A stretch of DNA of 64,000 nucleotides from Bifidobacterium callimiconis (lineage in GTDB: Bacteria > Actinomycetota > Actinomycetes > Actinomycetales > Bifidobacteriaceae): NCBI RefSeq assembly GCF_003952005.1, contig NZ_QXGJ01000009.1:1-64000 (forward strand), given 5' to 3'. Numbering within the stretch: the first letter of the stretch is position 1; the number at the start of each line of letters is the position of its first letter. Below the pieces are notes generated by a model. The model did no database searches and had not been told where the DNA came from. It was given only the letters and a program-made list of their open reading frames with translations. This document shows positions 45,480 to 53,247 of the stretch, piece after piece. The translations under genes and the position numbers were made by a program.

Positions 45480-46742
45480 ATGTGTTTAGCAAATTTTACC
45501 GTGTTGTCGACCGTGCTACCGCCGGAGAGGCTGAGACCGTATGAGAGGGAGGCGGCTAATCATCCTAATGTCACGGCTCTTGACTTATATCGTTGGAACT
45601 GTGTGTTTTCCGGTATAGCCCTGTCTCAGATCTCGTTTGTTGAGATGTCTGTGCGCAATGCCGTAGATCATGCTCTAAGGGAATGGGCAGAGCAACATGG
45701 ATATGAAGATTGGCTTGGCTACTGTCCTTCTCGTCAATGGTTTGATGGTGATGAAGACGCCTCGATAACGGGAGTGCCGGATTTGGTGCGCAGGCTGATT
45801 GGGGTACATAAGATCCGGGAAGCTTGGCGCAACTGTCGATCGACATATCGAAAGTGGTCCGCCGATTCAAGTCATCCACGGCATGGGCAGTACCCTACGC
45901 GGGATGATATTTTTGCTCAGCTGACATTTGGCACGTGGATTCGACTGTTTGGGCCAACGCTTGCTCAGACAAATCGCCAGAATGAGCCATTTGCTCGCGA
46001 ATTGTGGAAGCAGGCATTATATCGAGCATTCCCGTCGCTGACTAAGCTGAGGGTCAATGACCGTCATCGGATGAAGATCATGATGGAAATCAATCGAATC
46101 AAGACGCTTCGTAATCGAGTGTCACACGGGGAGAATGTGCTCAGCGTCAAGACGGATTCCTACCTTGATAAAATGCTTGCGATTCTTGCTTATATTGATC
46201 CTGAACTTAGTCGATGGGTGATGTCTCAGACGGGAAAGTCCTATCGCACTGTAGCCAAGTTGAAGTATTGGCCTCGAGAGCTGACTGCCTATCAGAACTA
46301 TGATCCAATGCCGCTGGAGAAGGAAATTGTTTGCTACAAACTTACTCATAGTGGCGAATACTCAGGTGCGGAAGTCATCGATTGCCATCTGCGTAATTCG
46401 GAAGCGAACGGTGGTAAAACATTGATTACGTTTGGGAAAACTCCGCGTCATGAATATGAAGGCACGATACAGAGCATTCTGTTAGTTGACGCTACCGGTA
46501 CGAAGGCTGCCATAGGTCAAATTCATAAGTATGGCCGTGATGACATCGAACAGTTAGATGGCTACAGGATTCCCGACTACCAGAAGAGTTATGAGAAGAG
46601 AAAAGGGTGGTTTGCGATTGATGATCTTCATGAAGTAGATTGCCAAGGCGGGCGCGTCATTGGATATACCGTCAATGGGAAATTTTTACCTGAAGCGTTT
46701 GGCTCAGGACAGTTCACGATGATGTACGTGGATCATCAGTAG
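45480..46742 (+). CDS. Abi-family HEPN protein with extra C-terminal domain
   Basis: 420 residues, cytosolic. Residues about 35-240 form an all-helical Abi-like region: LYRWNCVFSGIALSQISFVEMSVRNAVDHAL is its typical opening, and RNRVSH at 211-216 is the Rx4H RNase motif of HEPN domains. Such proteins act in phage abortive infection or as toxins by cutting RNA. From about 290 a second domain, rich in beta-strand (ending GWFAIDDL then GRVIGYTVNGKFL), is attached; I do not recognise it. No antitoxin gene is adjacent. No ribosome site precedes the ATG. Confidence 0.78.
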   Translation: MCLANFTVLSTVLPPERLRPYEREAANHPNVTALDLYRWNCVFSGIALSQISFVEMSVRNAVDHALREWAEQHGYEDWLGYCPSRQWFDGDEDASITGVPDLVRRLIGVHKIREAWRNCRSTYRKWSADSSHPRHGQYPTRDDIFAQLTFGTWIRLFGPTLAQTNRQNEPFARELWKQALYRAFPSLTKLRVNDRHRMKIMMEINRIKTLRNRVSHGENVLSVKTDSYLDKMLAILAYIDPELSRWVMSQTGKSYRTVAKLKYWPRELTAYQNYDPMPLEKEIVCYKLTHSGEYSGAEVIDCHLRNSEANGGKTLITFGKTPRHEYEGTIQSILLVDATGTKAAIGQIHKYGRDDIEQLDGYRIPDYQKSYEKRKGWFAIDDLHEVDCQGGRVIGYTVNGKFLPEAFGSGQFTMMYVDHQ

Positions 46743-46790
46743 CGACTGTCGGCAGTGGTGATTTGATCAGTGTGTCTGATATATCTGCCG

Positions 46791-47008
46791 TTCCCTAGGT
46801 TGATTGGAGGGTCTGCAGAGAGCTATCTGCCGTTTAGTAGGTTCTTTGCAAAGTAGACAGCGCGCAATCTTCGGCTTTTATTCGCTGTTTCCCATCGTTA
46901 TTGGGTATTAACTGCCGATACTTGCTGTCCCTGACTGGCGGGCTACTTTGCAAAGGACCTACTAATCGAGGGTTAGGTATCTGCGGAGTTCAAAAAGAAC
47001 CCAGGGAA
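46791..47008. mobile_element. Nested inverted-repeat element (MITE-like), copy E1
   Basis: Outer ends TTCCCTAGGT (46791-46800) and ACCCAGGGAA (46999-47008). Inner arms of 25 bases (46834-46858 and 46941-46965; core GTTCTTTGCAAAGTAG) match in 22 or more positions. The centre is about 80 bases. It lies between two convergent genes and codes for nothing. Confidence 0.68.
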
Positions 47009-47037
47009 GCGGAGATAGGTGCAAAATCCTGCCTCGT

Positions 47038-48192
47038 CTACTCCACAATGCCGGTGGTCATGCGGATGTACGCGGCATGCTCTCGCAGATACTCACGAAG
47101 ATACGGAATGGCGAAATCGACTTTTCCGTATCCGCGCTCTTCGATCACTTGCGCTTCGATGAGTCGCATGCGGTACATGCTGGCGTATCGCGCGTCCTTT
47201 CCCATACGTTCGGCGATCGTCGAGGTGGAGGATGGACCGTCATCCTGGGCCATCGCCAACAGATAGGTCTTATCAATGGGGGAGAGCCCGTCCAATTCCG
47301 GTCCGTGCACGGTGTCTCCCAGTCTGCTGAGTGCATCGCGCACTCCGGCCTCGGCGTCCTCGACCGTTACGGTAATGGAAGCATCCTGCGGATGATGTCG
47401 TTTGGCCACTCTCCAAATGTGATAGCCAACCAGCTGAATCATGAACGGATATCCTGCGGTCGCTTGGGTGGCGAGATCCAGAGGCGTATCTTTAAGAACC
47501 ATTCCGGTACCGGCAAAAGTATCCGTGAATGCCTGTGATACCTCCGCCAGAGGAACGTCTCCCAGCCGTTCCGGCTGAGCCCGACGCAAAAAGGTCATCA
47601 CATCGTCATTCAGCCATTTTGAGGTCATCGAGGGAAGCCCGGCAAATACGAAAGCGATGTTGCGGTCTTCACTGGTCAGATGTTGTATGGTCGTGGCGAT
47701 GGCGACCATGTCATCTCGGTCCGCAGCTTGGGCTTCGTCTATGGTCACCAACAATCCGGTGTCGTGCTTCTCCAACGCGTCCAGGCGTTCGCTCATGGCG
47801 TCTCGCAAAGTCAGCGGCATACGTGATTTTTCGTAATGTACGCCGCCCAGACTGCCGCCCATGCTCATTACGCTAATGGACGGCTCAAAGGAGAAACTGA
47901 GGTTTCCCTTCTTGGGCTGCAGCTTTTCAAGCAAACGCTGAGCCATGCCGGCGGATGCGGTCTCGCTGATGGTCTGCCAGCCCTGCTGCTCGGCCATACG
48001 GCGGAACTCTGCGAGCATGACGGTTTTTCCCGTTCCTCTGGCTCCGGTAATGCGCATGAGACGCCCTGGAGCGCCGGAACCATTATCGAGTCCCTCCTGG
48101 AAATCATCAAGGATAATGTCGCGGCCGATCAGAACAGGAGGAAGGTGCCCGGCGCTTGGCTTGAAGGGATTGGTGATCCTGGTCTTCGTCAT
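47038..48192 (-). CDS. AAA ATPase (ORC/Cdc6-like, with C-terminal winged helix)
   Basis: 384 residues. It opens NPFKPSAGHLPPVLIGRD, a block typical of this family of stand-alone bacterial ATPases. Walker A is GARGTGKT (residues 50-57), Walker B LLVTIDEAQ, sensor 1 FVFAGLPS. The C-terminal 90 residues look like a winged helix (DGLSPIDKTYLLAMAQDDG...YASMYRMRLIEAQVIEERGYG). Many actinobacterial genomes carry it as an accessory gene; function unknown, defence or DNA transaction is possible. Upstream are five 10-base tandem repeats. Confidence 0.85.
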   Translation of the reverse strand: MTKTRITNPFKPSAGHLPPVLIGRDIILDDFQEGLDNGSGAPGRLMRITGARGTGKTVMLAEFRRMAEQQGWQTISETASAGMAQRLLEKLQPKKGNLSFSFEPSISVMSMGGSLGGVHYEKSRMPLTLRDAMSERLDALEKHDTGLLVTIDEAQAADRDDMVAIATTIQHLTSEDRNIAFVFAGLPSMTSKWLNDDVMTFLRRAQPERLGDVPLAEVSQAFTDTFAGTGMVLKDTPLDLATQATAGYPFMIQLVGYHIWRVAKRHHPQDASITVTVEDAEAGVRDALSRLGDTVHGPELDGLSPIDKTYLLAMAQDDGPSSTSTIAERMGKDARYASMYRMRLIEAQVIEERGYGKVDFAIPYLREYLREHAAYIRMTTGIVE

Positions 48193-48200
48193 GGCCGCCT

Positions 48201-48254
48201 CACAATCTAAAAGAATCTAAAAGTTTCTAAAAGAATCTAAAACTATCTAACAGT
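48201..48254. repeat. Five 10-bp tandem repeats before the AAA ATPase gene
   Basis: Units read CACAATCTAA, AAGAATCTAA, AAGTTTCTAA, AAGAATCTAA, AACTATCTAA and a decayed CAGTCTAGTG. The period is exactly ten bases, about one helical turn. They start nine bases before the ATPase ATG (minus strand) and run to the stop of the next gene. Confidence 0.85.
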
Positions 48255-49694
48255 CTAGTGTGCTTTCGGCGATTCCGAGTCGGCAGAGAGTCCTTGATCG
48301 TTGGTTACGGTGACGATATTGGTATTGATGCCGGTCTGTATGTAGGTTCCCCACACGAACAACGGCAGGGCATAGAAGGCGTAGCCCTCGAACTGGGTGT
48401 AGAGGTAGACGACGAGGAGAAACCAGCAGACCGTGGTCTTACTCCAGGCATGGGCGTCGGTGACGTGGCTGATGATCAGTGATATGAGCACAGCAAAACC
48501 GATCAGGCCGAATTCACCGAGGAAGCTCGTGTAGGCGCTCATCGTGAACATGTTGGCGGGTGTGACGTTGGCATACCATTGTTCGGCCTTGAAAACATTG
48601 TTCGCGCTGAATCCCAATGCTTGCAGCGCATGGACCGCGGTTTCGGAGCCGAGATGCGTGGCGTCGGACAGATTGCCGGCACCGAACCCAAACAGCAAAT
48701 GCACGGGATGCTTCGCCAAACCACATAGCACTCCCAACGATTGCCAGATACGGGCGAAGAACGAGCCATCGCCCTCTGCGCCATTCTCGGCGATCGACGA
48801 CAGACGACTGTTGACGGCAAAGGCGGCCACGCTCAGCACGGCCACGCCGATCAGTTGCAGCAGACCGCGGCGTCGGGACTTCGTCTGCCTCCATGCGGTC
48901 GCAACGGCAATGACCATAGCCATCGCCACCAGTGAATCCAGAATGATGCGGGTCCCCGCGCCCATGAGCACGGCACCGGTTGCGAACGTGATGATCAGCG
49001 CGGCGAGATTATAGGCAAGATCAGGCGCTTTCCGGCGGAGCATCCAATGCAACGGCAACAGCACACCGAACAGATGCATGCCGATGTAGCTCGGTTCGGC
49101 AAACAGGAACTGCGGTCGGTTGCCACCCCACTTCGAGCCGGCAGTGATGTATTCGCGGCTCATCAGATGGGCGAAATACTCGCGGATGCAGGTGATGTCG
49201 AACGATACCGCCACGCGTTGCAGAACGCCTACGGCAAAGGCGAGCCAATAGACGGCAAGCAGAATATTGACCATCGGCCGCCATGGGAGACGTTTTTCCC
49301 GGATGGCAATATGAAGCGAGAACAAGCAGGCCGCGGCGCTGATAACCGCCAGCAGGGAATTCACCGCCTGTACCGGGTGGAACGCCGTGGCAAGCCATCC
49401 GAATACGGACAATGCGATCAGGACGAGCGGGAAAAAGATAAACGGCGTGAGGGATGTGCTGCCGTTGCAGTGCGCGCCGGGTTTGATGAGATCTATTACG
49501 GCTCGCCAATTCGCTGCCGTATACAGCAGAAAAAGCCACGGGCTGATCGGTGTCCAAAACGGCATATAGAAGCCGATTACCGTGCCATCTACAGGCAATA
49601 AAGCAAGTGCAAGATAGAACAGGTAATCAGATCTGTCCTGAATGCGAATGCCGAACGGCATGGTATCCGTGCCGGATTGTAATTGAGATGGCAT
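48255..49694 (-). CDS. Wzy/ligase-like EPS membrane protein, copy B
   Basis: 479 residues, ten or more membrane helices. ALLPVDGTVIGFYMPFWTPISPWLF and RPQFLFAEPSYIGMHLFGVLLPLHW mirror the protein encoded at 41633-43012, and the spacing of helices is the same. Unlike copy A it is GC-rich throughout and read on the minus strand. Possible -10 TATACT (complement of 49753-49758). An ATG at 49721 is also in frame; neither start has a clear ribosome site. Likely an ancestral polymerase or ligase left at the far edge of the EPS region. Confidence 0.82.
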   Translation of the reverse strand: MPSQLQSGTDTMPFGIRIQDRSDYLFYLALALLPVDGTVIGFYMPFWTPISPWLFLLYTAANWRAVIDLIKPGAHCNGSTSLTPFIFFPLVLIALSVFGWLATAFHPVQAVNSLLAVISAAACLFSLHIAIREKRLPWRPMVNILLAVYWLAFAVGVLQRVAVSFDITCIREYFAHLMSREYITAGSKWGGNRPQFLFAEPSYIGMHLFGVLLPLHWMLRRKAPDLAYNLAALIITFATGAVLMGAGTRIILDSLVAMAMVIAVATAWRQTKSRRRGLLQLIGVAVLSVAAFAVNSRLSSIAENGAEGDGSFFARIWQSLGVLCGLAKHPVHLLFGFGAGNLSDATHLGSETAVHALQALGFSANNVFKAEQWYANVTPANMFTMSAYTSFLGEFGLIGFAVLISLIISHVTDAHAWSKTTVCWFLLVVYLYTQFEGYAFYALPLFVWGTYIQTGINTNIVTVTNDQGLSADSESPKAH

Positions 49695-49799
49695 GAAAAA
49701 ATAAAGCCCCCGTATGCGCATTGCTTGCTATTGCTGCAATTCGATACTGCGAGTATAGCGAAGGGTGCGGTCTACGGGGGTTGGGGGTGGTGCCCTGGA

Positions 49800-50234
49800 T
49801 CAGGCGGCCTTCTTGCGGCCGCGGCGCTTCATCACGCCGGCGGTGGCCTTGGCGGCGTCGAAGATCACGACCTTGTCGTTCGGGTGGGACTCGCCCGGCA
49901 CGGACTGGTAGGCGACCTGACCCTCCGGGGCCTCGGCGATGTCGAAGAACTGCTTGACGGCCTCCAGCACGGCGGCGTCCTTCACGCTGATCGACGCGGC
50001 CTGCTTGCCCTCGCCCTTGCTGAACTTGATGCCGTTGTCCGCCTTGGCGGTGGTGGGGGTGACGGCGATCTGCTTGGTCTTCTCGTTGACGAGCACCTTC
50101 ACGTATGCCGGGTGGCCGAGCACAATAGCAGTGGCCTTGTTGAACTTCACGGCATTATCCGTCACGGTCATCACGATCTTGCCGACCGGCTTGACCAGAC
50201 GAACCTCCTCAAAACCCTGCAGCAGCGATGCCAT
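49800..50234 (-). CDS. Conserved hypothetical protein with basic tail
   Basis: 144 residues, soluble. The body is beta-rich with paired VKFNKATAIVLG and VKVLVNEKTKQIAV strands; residues 100-130 are acidic and the C-terminus is MKRRGRKKAA. AAGGAG precedes ATG 50234; the frame is open a little further. The gene is very GC-rich with housekeeping codon use, suggesting high expression. Family not recognised. The basic tail could contact nucleic acid, but that is a guess. Confidence 0.78.
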   Translation of the reverse strand: MASLLQGFEEVRLVKPVGKIVMTVTDNAVKFNKATAIVLGHPAYVKVLVNEKTKQIAVTPTTAKADNGIKFSKGEGKQAASISVKDAAVLEAVKQFFDIAEAPEGQVAYQSVPGESHPNDKVVIFDAAKATAGVMKRRGRKKAA

Positions 50235-50407
50235 AATTGACTCCTTATTAATCGAAATATCATGCAATTCCTTTATCAGTATATGGGAATAACGCTGTAT
50301 TTCGTTATATTTTTCGGAATTTAATTTGTTATGACTTTTCGCTTTGGCTATCGGTCGCTATATGCCATGAATATAGGGGGCATTTTTACGAAGCAAGTGC
50401 CTGTAAA

Positions 50408-50965
50408 TTATGCTACCAGAGCGGAGACAATCGAATCGACCGACCGCTTGATCATGGCATGAGCGCGTTCATAATCCTCGGGATCCAACTGATACGGATC
50501 GTCGATCTCCTCGGGTTCGGGCAGCATCGGGCGCAGCAGGGGCGCGTTCATACGGATCGTGGACAGGCTCTCCTCCGGCGTGGCTTTAGGCAGATCGCCA
50601 CGGTTACGCAGCATATTGCAGATATTCGCAAAATCAGCGATCAGGAACGTCTTACGCGATGCGGTAGGCGCATCCATCGTCAGACGCTCGATATGACGTT
50701 CCTCAAAACACAGGAACAGATCGGCCTGATCGGCAATGTCGGGCGTCAGGGGCGTGGAGCGGTGCATGGAGGCGTCGATGCCATCCTTGGCGAGCAGTGT
50801 ACGGCACTGCGGGTCGATCGGTCGGGAATCTAAGCGCAGCGTGCCGGCACTGGCCAAACGGATCGTGTCGTCGCCGACGCCGCGCTGATGCAGCTCATGC
50901 CTCATCAGATACTCCGCCATGGGAGAACGGCAGATATTGCCAGTACAGAACGTGACGATGAACAT
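50408..50965 (-). CDS. Low-molecular-weight protein tyrosine phosphatase
   Basis: 185 residues. FCTGNICRSPMAE is the CX5RS phosphate loop near the N-terminus, SAGTLRLDSRPIDPQC follows, and DPYQLDPEDYE contains the catalytic Asp of the DPY loop. Enzymes of this class remove phosphate from BY-kinase tyrosines and control EPS. It should act on the kinase encoded at 28.8 kb. AGGGGGC precedes the ATG. A helical insert around 120-150 makes it slightly longer than usual. Confidence 0.92.
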   Translation of the reverse strand: MFIVTFCTGNICRSPMAEYLMRHELHQRGVGDDTIRLASAGTLRLDSRPIDPQCRTLLAKDGIDASMHRSTPLTPDIADQADLFLCFEERHIERLTMDAPTASRKTFLIADFANICNMLRNRGDLPKATPEESLSTIRMNAPLLRPMLPEPEEIDDPYQLDPEDYERAHAMIKRSVDSIVSALVA

Positions 50966-51078
50966 GAAATGCCCCCTATAGGATTTCCAATACGGTTTGG
51001 CGTTGGGCATTCTACGCATCGGGGGTAGACGATTGGGGGTTATTGGAGGGTGTCGTGCCGTATGCAAAAAGAGCATGA

Positions 51079-51112
51079 AAAAAGGGACGGGGCGTAAAGC
51101 CCGCGTCCCTTC
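51079..51112 (-). terminator. Terminator of the surface protein gene
   Basis: On the minus strand AAGGGACGCGGGC and GCCCCGTCCCTT pair around TTTAC and are followed by TTTTCATG and CTTTTTGC. Located 37 bases after the stop. Confidence 0.82.
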
Positions 51113-51148
51113 TAGGGTGAAACCTTAGTGGTCCTCGCTATGTGTTGC

Positions 51149-51727
51149 TCAGCGGTTCATGGAGCGGCGCACGGCGAACACGGCGCCACCGGCCACGGCG
51201 AGAACGGCCACAGCGGTCAGGTACGGCAGCAGCACGGTGCCGGTCTTGGCCAGCTTGTTGGAGTCGGAGGAAGTGGAGCCGGCAGTGGTGGAGGAGCTCG
51301 TCGAGGAGGAGCCCTCGCCGGTGGCCGGGGCCTTCACCGTGGCGGAGCCGATGGACTGGGTGGCGCCGGTGGACGGGTTCTCAGCGTAGGCGCTGAACGT
51401 GGTGGAGGTCACGCCGGACTTGAAGATGTACTTCAGCGTGGCGGTGTGCGGGGAGGTGGCGGACAGGGTGAACGGGCCCCAGGTCTTGTTGGCGACCTGA
51501 ACGATGTTCTCGACGAGCGTGTCGTCGGCGGTCACATACGCCTGGGTGTAGCCCTGGTTGTACAGGTCGTCGGTCACGGTGATGGTCACGGTGGCGGTGT
51601 TGCCGGAAACGGACGGAACGACGGTGCCGTAGTCAGCGGCGGAAGCGGCCGGAGCCAGCACGAACGCGGCGAACACTGCCACGACGGCGGCAAACGCAGC
51701 GGCCACACGAGTCTTGATCGAAGTCAT
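51149..51727 (-). CDS. Cell-wall surface protein with LAKTG sorting signal
   Basis: 192 residues. Signal peptide residues 1-30 (cleavage after ASA near ADYGTV), a beta-rich domain (about 31-130, possibly iron-transport-associated NEAT-like in strand pattern, not certain), a Ser/Thr-rich wall spacer, then LAKTG, a hydrophobic helix and RRSMNR. LAXTG in place of LPXTG is the signal used by class E sortases of actinobacteria. AGAAGGG precedes the ATG. It has its own promoter and terminator. Confidence 0.9.
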   Translation of the reverse strand: MTSIKTRVAAAFAAVVAVFAAFVLAPAASAADYGTVVPSVSGNTATVTITVTDDLYNQGYTQAYVTADDTLVENIVQVANKTWGPFTLSATSPHTATLKYIFKSGVTSTTFSAYAENPSTGATQSIGSATVKAPATGEGSSSTSSSTTAGSTSSDSNKLAKTGTVLLPYLTAVAVLAVAGGAVFAVRRSMNR

Positions 51728-51822
51728 GATTAACCCTTCTTCTTGCCGTCCCAGCGTGCGTTATGTACTTGCTGCATGCGCCATATTGGGGCGACATGGT
51801 TATTGTCTGTGTACAGAACGTG

Positions 51823-51851
51823 AGTATATACCCCCGTTGTGACGGGCTCAA
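51823..51851 (-). promoter_or_regulatory. Predicted promoter of the LAKTG surface protein
   Basis: On the minus strand TTGAGC (51846-51851) and TATACT (51823-51828) are separated by 17 bases. The leader to the ATG is about 90 bases. Confidence 0.65.
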
Positions 51852-52111
51852 GGGAAATTGGTATATACGGGGGCTATATGACGTTGATGGGGTTTGAGAA
51901 TGCAAGGGATTGCAAGGGTTGCGCCCCCTCGTAAATAGTTGATGAACTGTTGCTGGCATCCACCATGCGATCGCTATGCGGACCGTTACTCGGGAGGTCG
52001 TTGAGGGCGGTCGATTCGCTTGGATATCCGTTCCGGGCAAGGCGGACATCCAAGCGGGGGCGCAATGGAGCGCGACAGCGCTGGATCAATTCGGGTCATT
52101 GGGGTTGCGAA

Positions 52112-52162
52112 CATCAAGGGATCCCGTCCGTGGCGCAGGTGCACGAGCGGGATCCCTTGATG
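52112..52162. repeat. Perfect 15-bp inverted repeat
   Basis: CATCAAGGGATCCCG (52112-52126) and CGGGATCCCTTGATG (52148-52162) pair perfectly around a 21-base loop. There is no T-run on either side, so it is not an obvious terminator. Confidence 0.85.
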
Positions 52163-52309
52163 ATCGTTGGAATGTTTGGCAGGGGATCGCGGGACGCGAT
52201 AGGGGGCATGTGATCGACTGCTCGTCTGTTGTGGTCGAACGGACGGAGGCGGCTGAGGTTTTCGCAGGCCGTCCGGCTATCGCTTCGCCGGCTGATCCGC
52301 CGACTTACC

Positions 52310-53032
52310 CTACTGCTCCAGGGTCTTGGCGTAGGTGGCGCAGCGGGCGGCGAAGCCGGAGAACACCGACTCGGCCATGGGATGCAGGCGGGGGTTGTAC
52401 TCGGCGAAATCGTCGCGCATCTTCGAGATTTCGGACTTCTTGAGGTCCTTGGTCATCTCGGGGGTGCTCAGCCATTCCTCGAACAGTGCCGAACCCACCT
52501 CCAGATGGAACTGCATGCCCAGCGCACTGCCCACGCGATACGCCTGATTCTTGGTCAGCGGGGAGCGGGCCAGCAGCTGCGCGCCCTCAGGCAACGACAC
52601 CACATCATTGTGCCAGTGCAGCACCGTAAGCTCCTTCGACCACATCGAGAAATAATCATGACGGTCGATGCGCGTGATCGGCGCGAAACCGATCTCCGGG
52701 GCCTTGCCCGGCTTGAGCTTGGCGCCCAGCGCCGTGGCGATGATCTGATGGCCCAGGCACACGCCCAGCACCGGCTTGCCCACGGCGATCGCGGCCTTGG
52801 CGAGCTTGCCCTCCGCCTTGAGGCCCGGATACTTGTCGTAATCCGTGGCGCCCATCGGGCCGCCCATGATCACCACGCCGGCGACCTCGCTGAAATCGGG
52901 CAGATCCGGTTTCTTCTTCTTGGCGATGTTCAGAATCTGGGACTGCACGCCCAGCTCATCGAGATTATCGAGGATTCGACCTGGCTTCTCCCAGTCGACG
53001 TGCTGAAAAATCAATACCTGCGGCTTCGACAT
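52310..53032 (-). CDS. Class I glutamine amidotransferase-like protein
   Basis: 240 residues, a single GATase domain. GVVIMGGPMGATD, GVCLGHQIIATALG (nucleophile Cys), LHWHND and MQFHLEV (His-Glu) complete the triad. It belongs with GMP-synthase-like stand-alone amidotransferases (GATase1_1741-like), which take NH3 from glutamine; the acceptor is unknown. ATG 53032 is preceded by no ribosome site, and TAAGAATAG lies directly upstream, so a leaderless message is possible. Divergent from cysS. Confidence 0.88.
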   Translation of the reverse strand: MSKPQVLIFQHVDWEKPGRILDNLDELGVQSQILNIAKKKKPDLPDFSEVAGVVIMGGPMGATDYDKYPGLKAEGKLAKAAIAVGKPVLGVCLGHQIIATALGAKLKPGKAPEIGFAPITRIDRHDYFSMWSKELTVLHWHNDVVSLPEGAQLLARSPLTKNQAYRVGSALGMQFHLEVGSALFEEWLSTPEMTKDLKKSEISKMRDDFAEYNPRLHPMAESVFSGFAARCATYAKTLEQ

Positions 53033-53038
53033 ATTCAC

Positions 53039-53247
53039 TATTCTTACACTTTGTCCGTAACTTGCCGAATCGGGTCGGTCATGTGGCGGACGGGCCGTGT
53101 CGGAATGTGTGTCGGGCCGTGTCGGCGCACGTGTCGGCGCACGCGGGCACGCGCATCGGAACGCGCGCCGGAGCGTACGTCGGCACGCAGATCGGCCTTA
53201 TGGACAAGGCCTTGTGGATGTCTCCAATCGCGAATACCCTCGGGAAT
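53039..53247. other. Divergent spacer with short GC-rich repeats before cysS
   Basis: Contains CGTGTCGGCGCA twice in tandem (53118-53129 and 53130-53141) within about 110 bases of related GTCGG/GCGCAC steps. The plus strand is open here and could encode an N-terminal extension of CysS, but the composition is not protein-like. Confidence 0.6.

Larger units (their letters stand above)
51728..52309. other. Long intergenic region with strong inverted repeats
   Basis: 582 bases. Besides the promoter at 51823-51851 it contains GTATATAC repeated near 51823 and 51862, an inverted repeat CGCTTGGAT/ATCCAAGCG (52017-52053) and the perfect 15-base inverted repeat at 52112-52162. No credible gene on either strand. 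Confidence 0.7.

Noticed and set aside
48201..48254. Tandem repeats considered as a CRISPR or plasmid iteron array
   Set aside because: Units are ten bases without spacers and there is no cas or replication gene, so neither fits.
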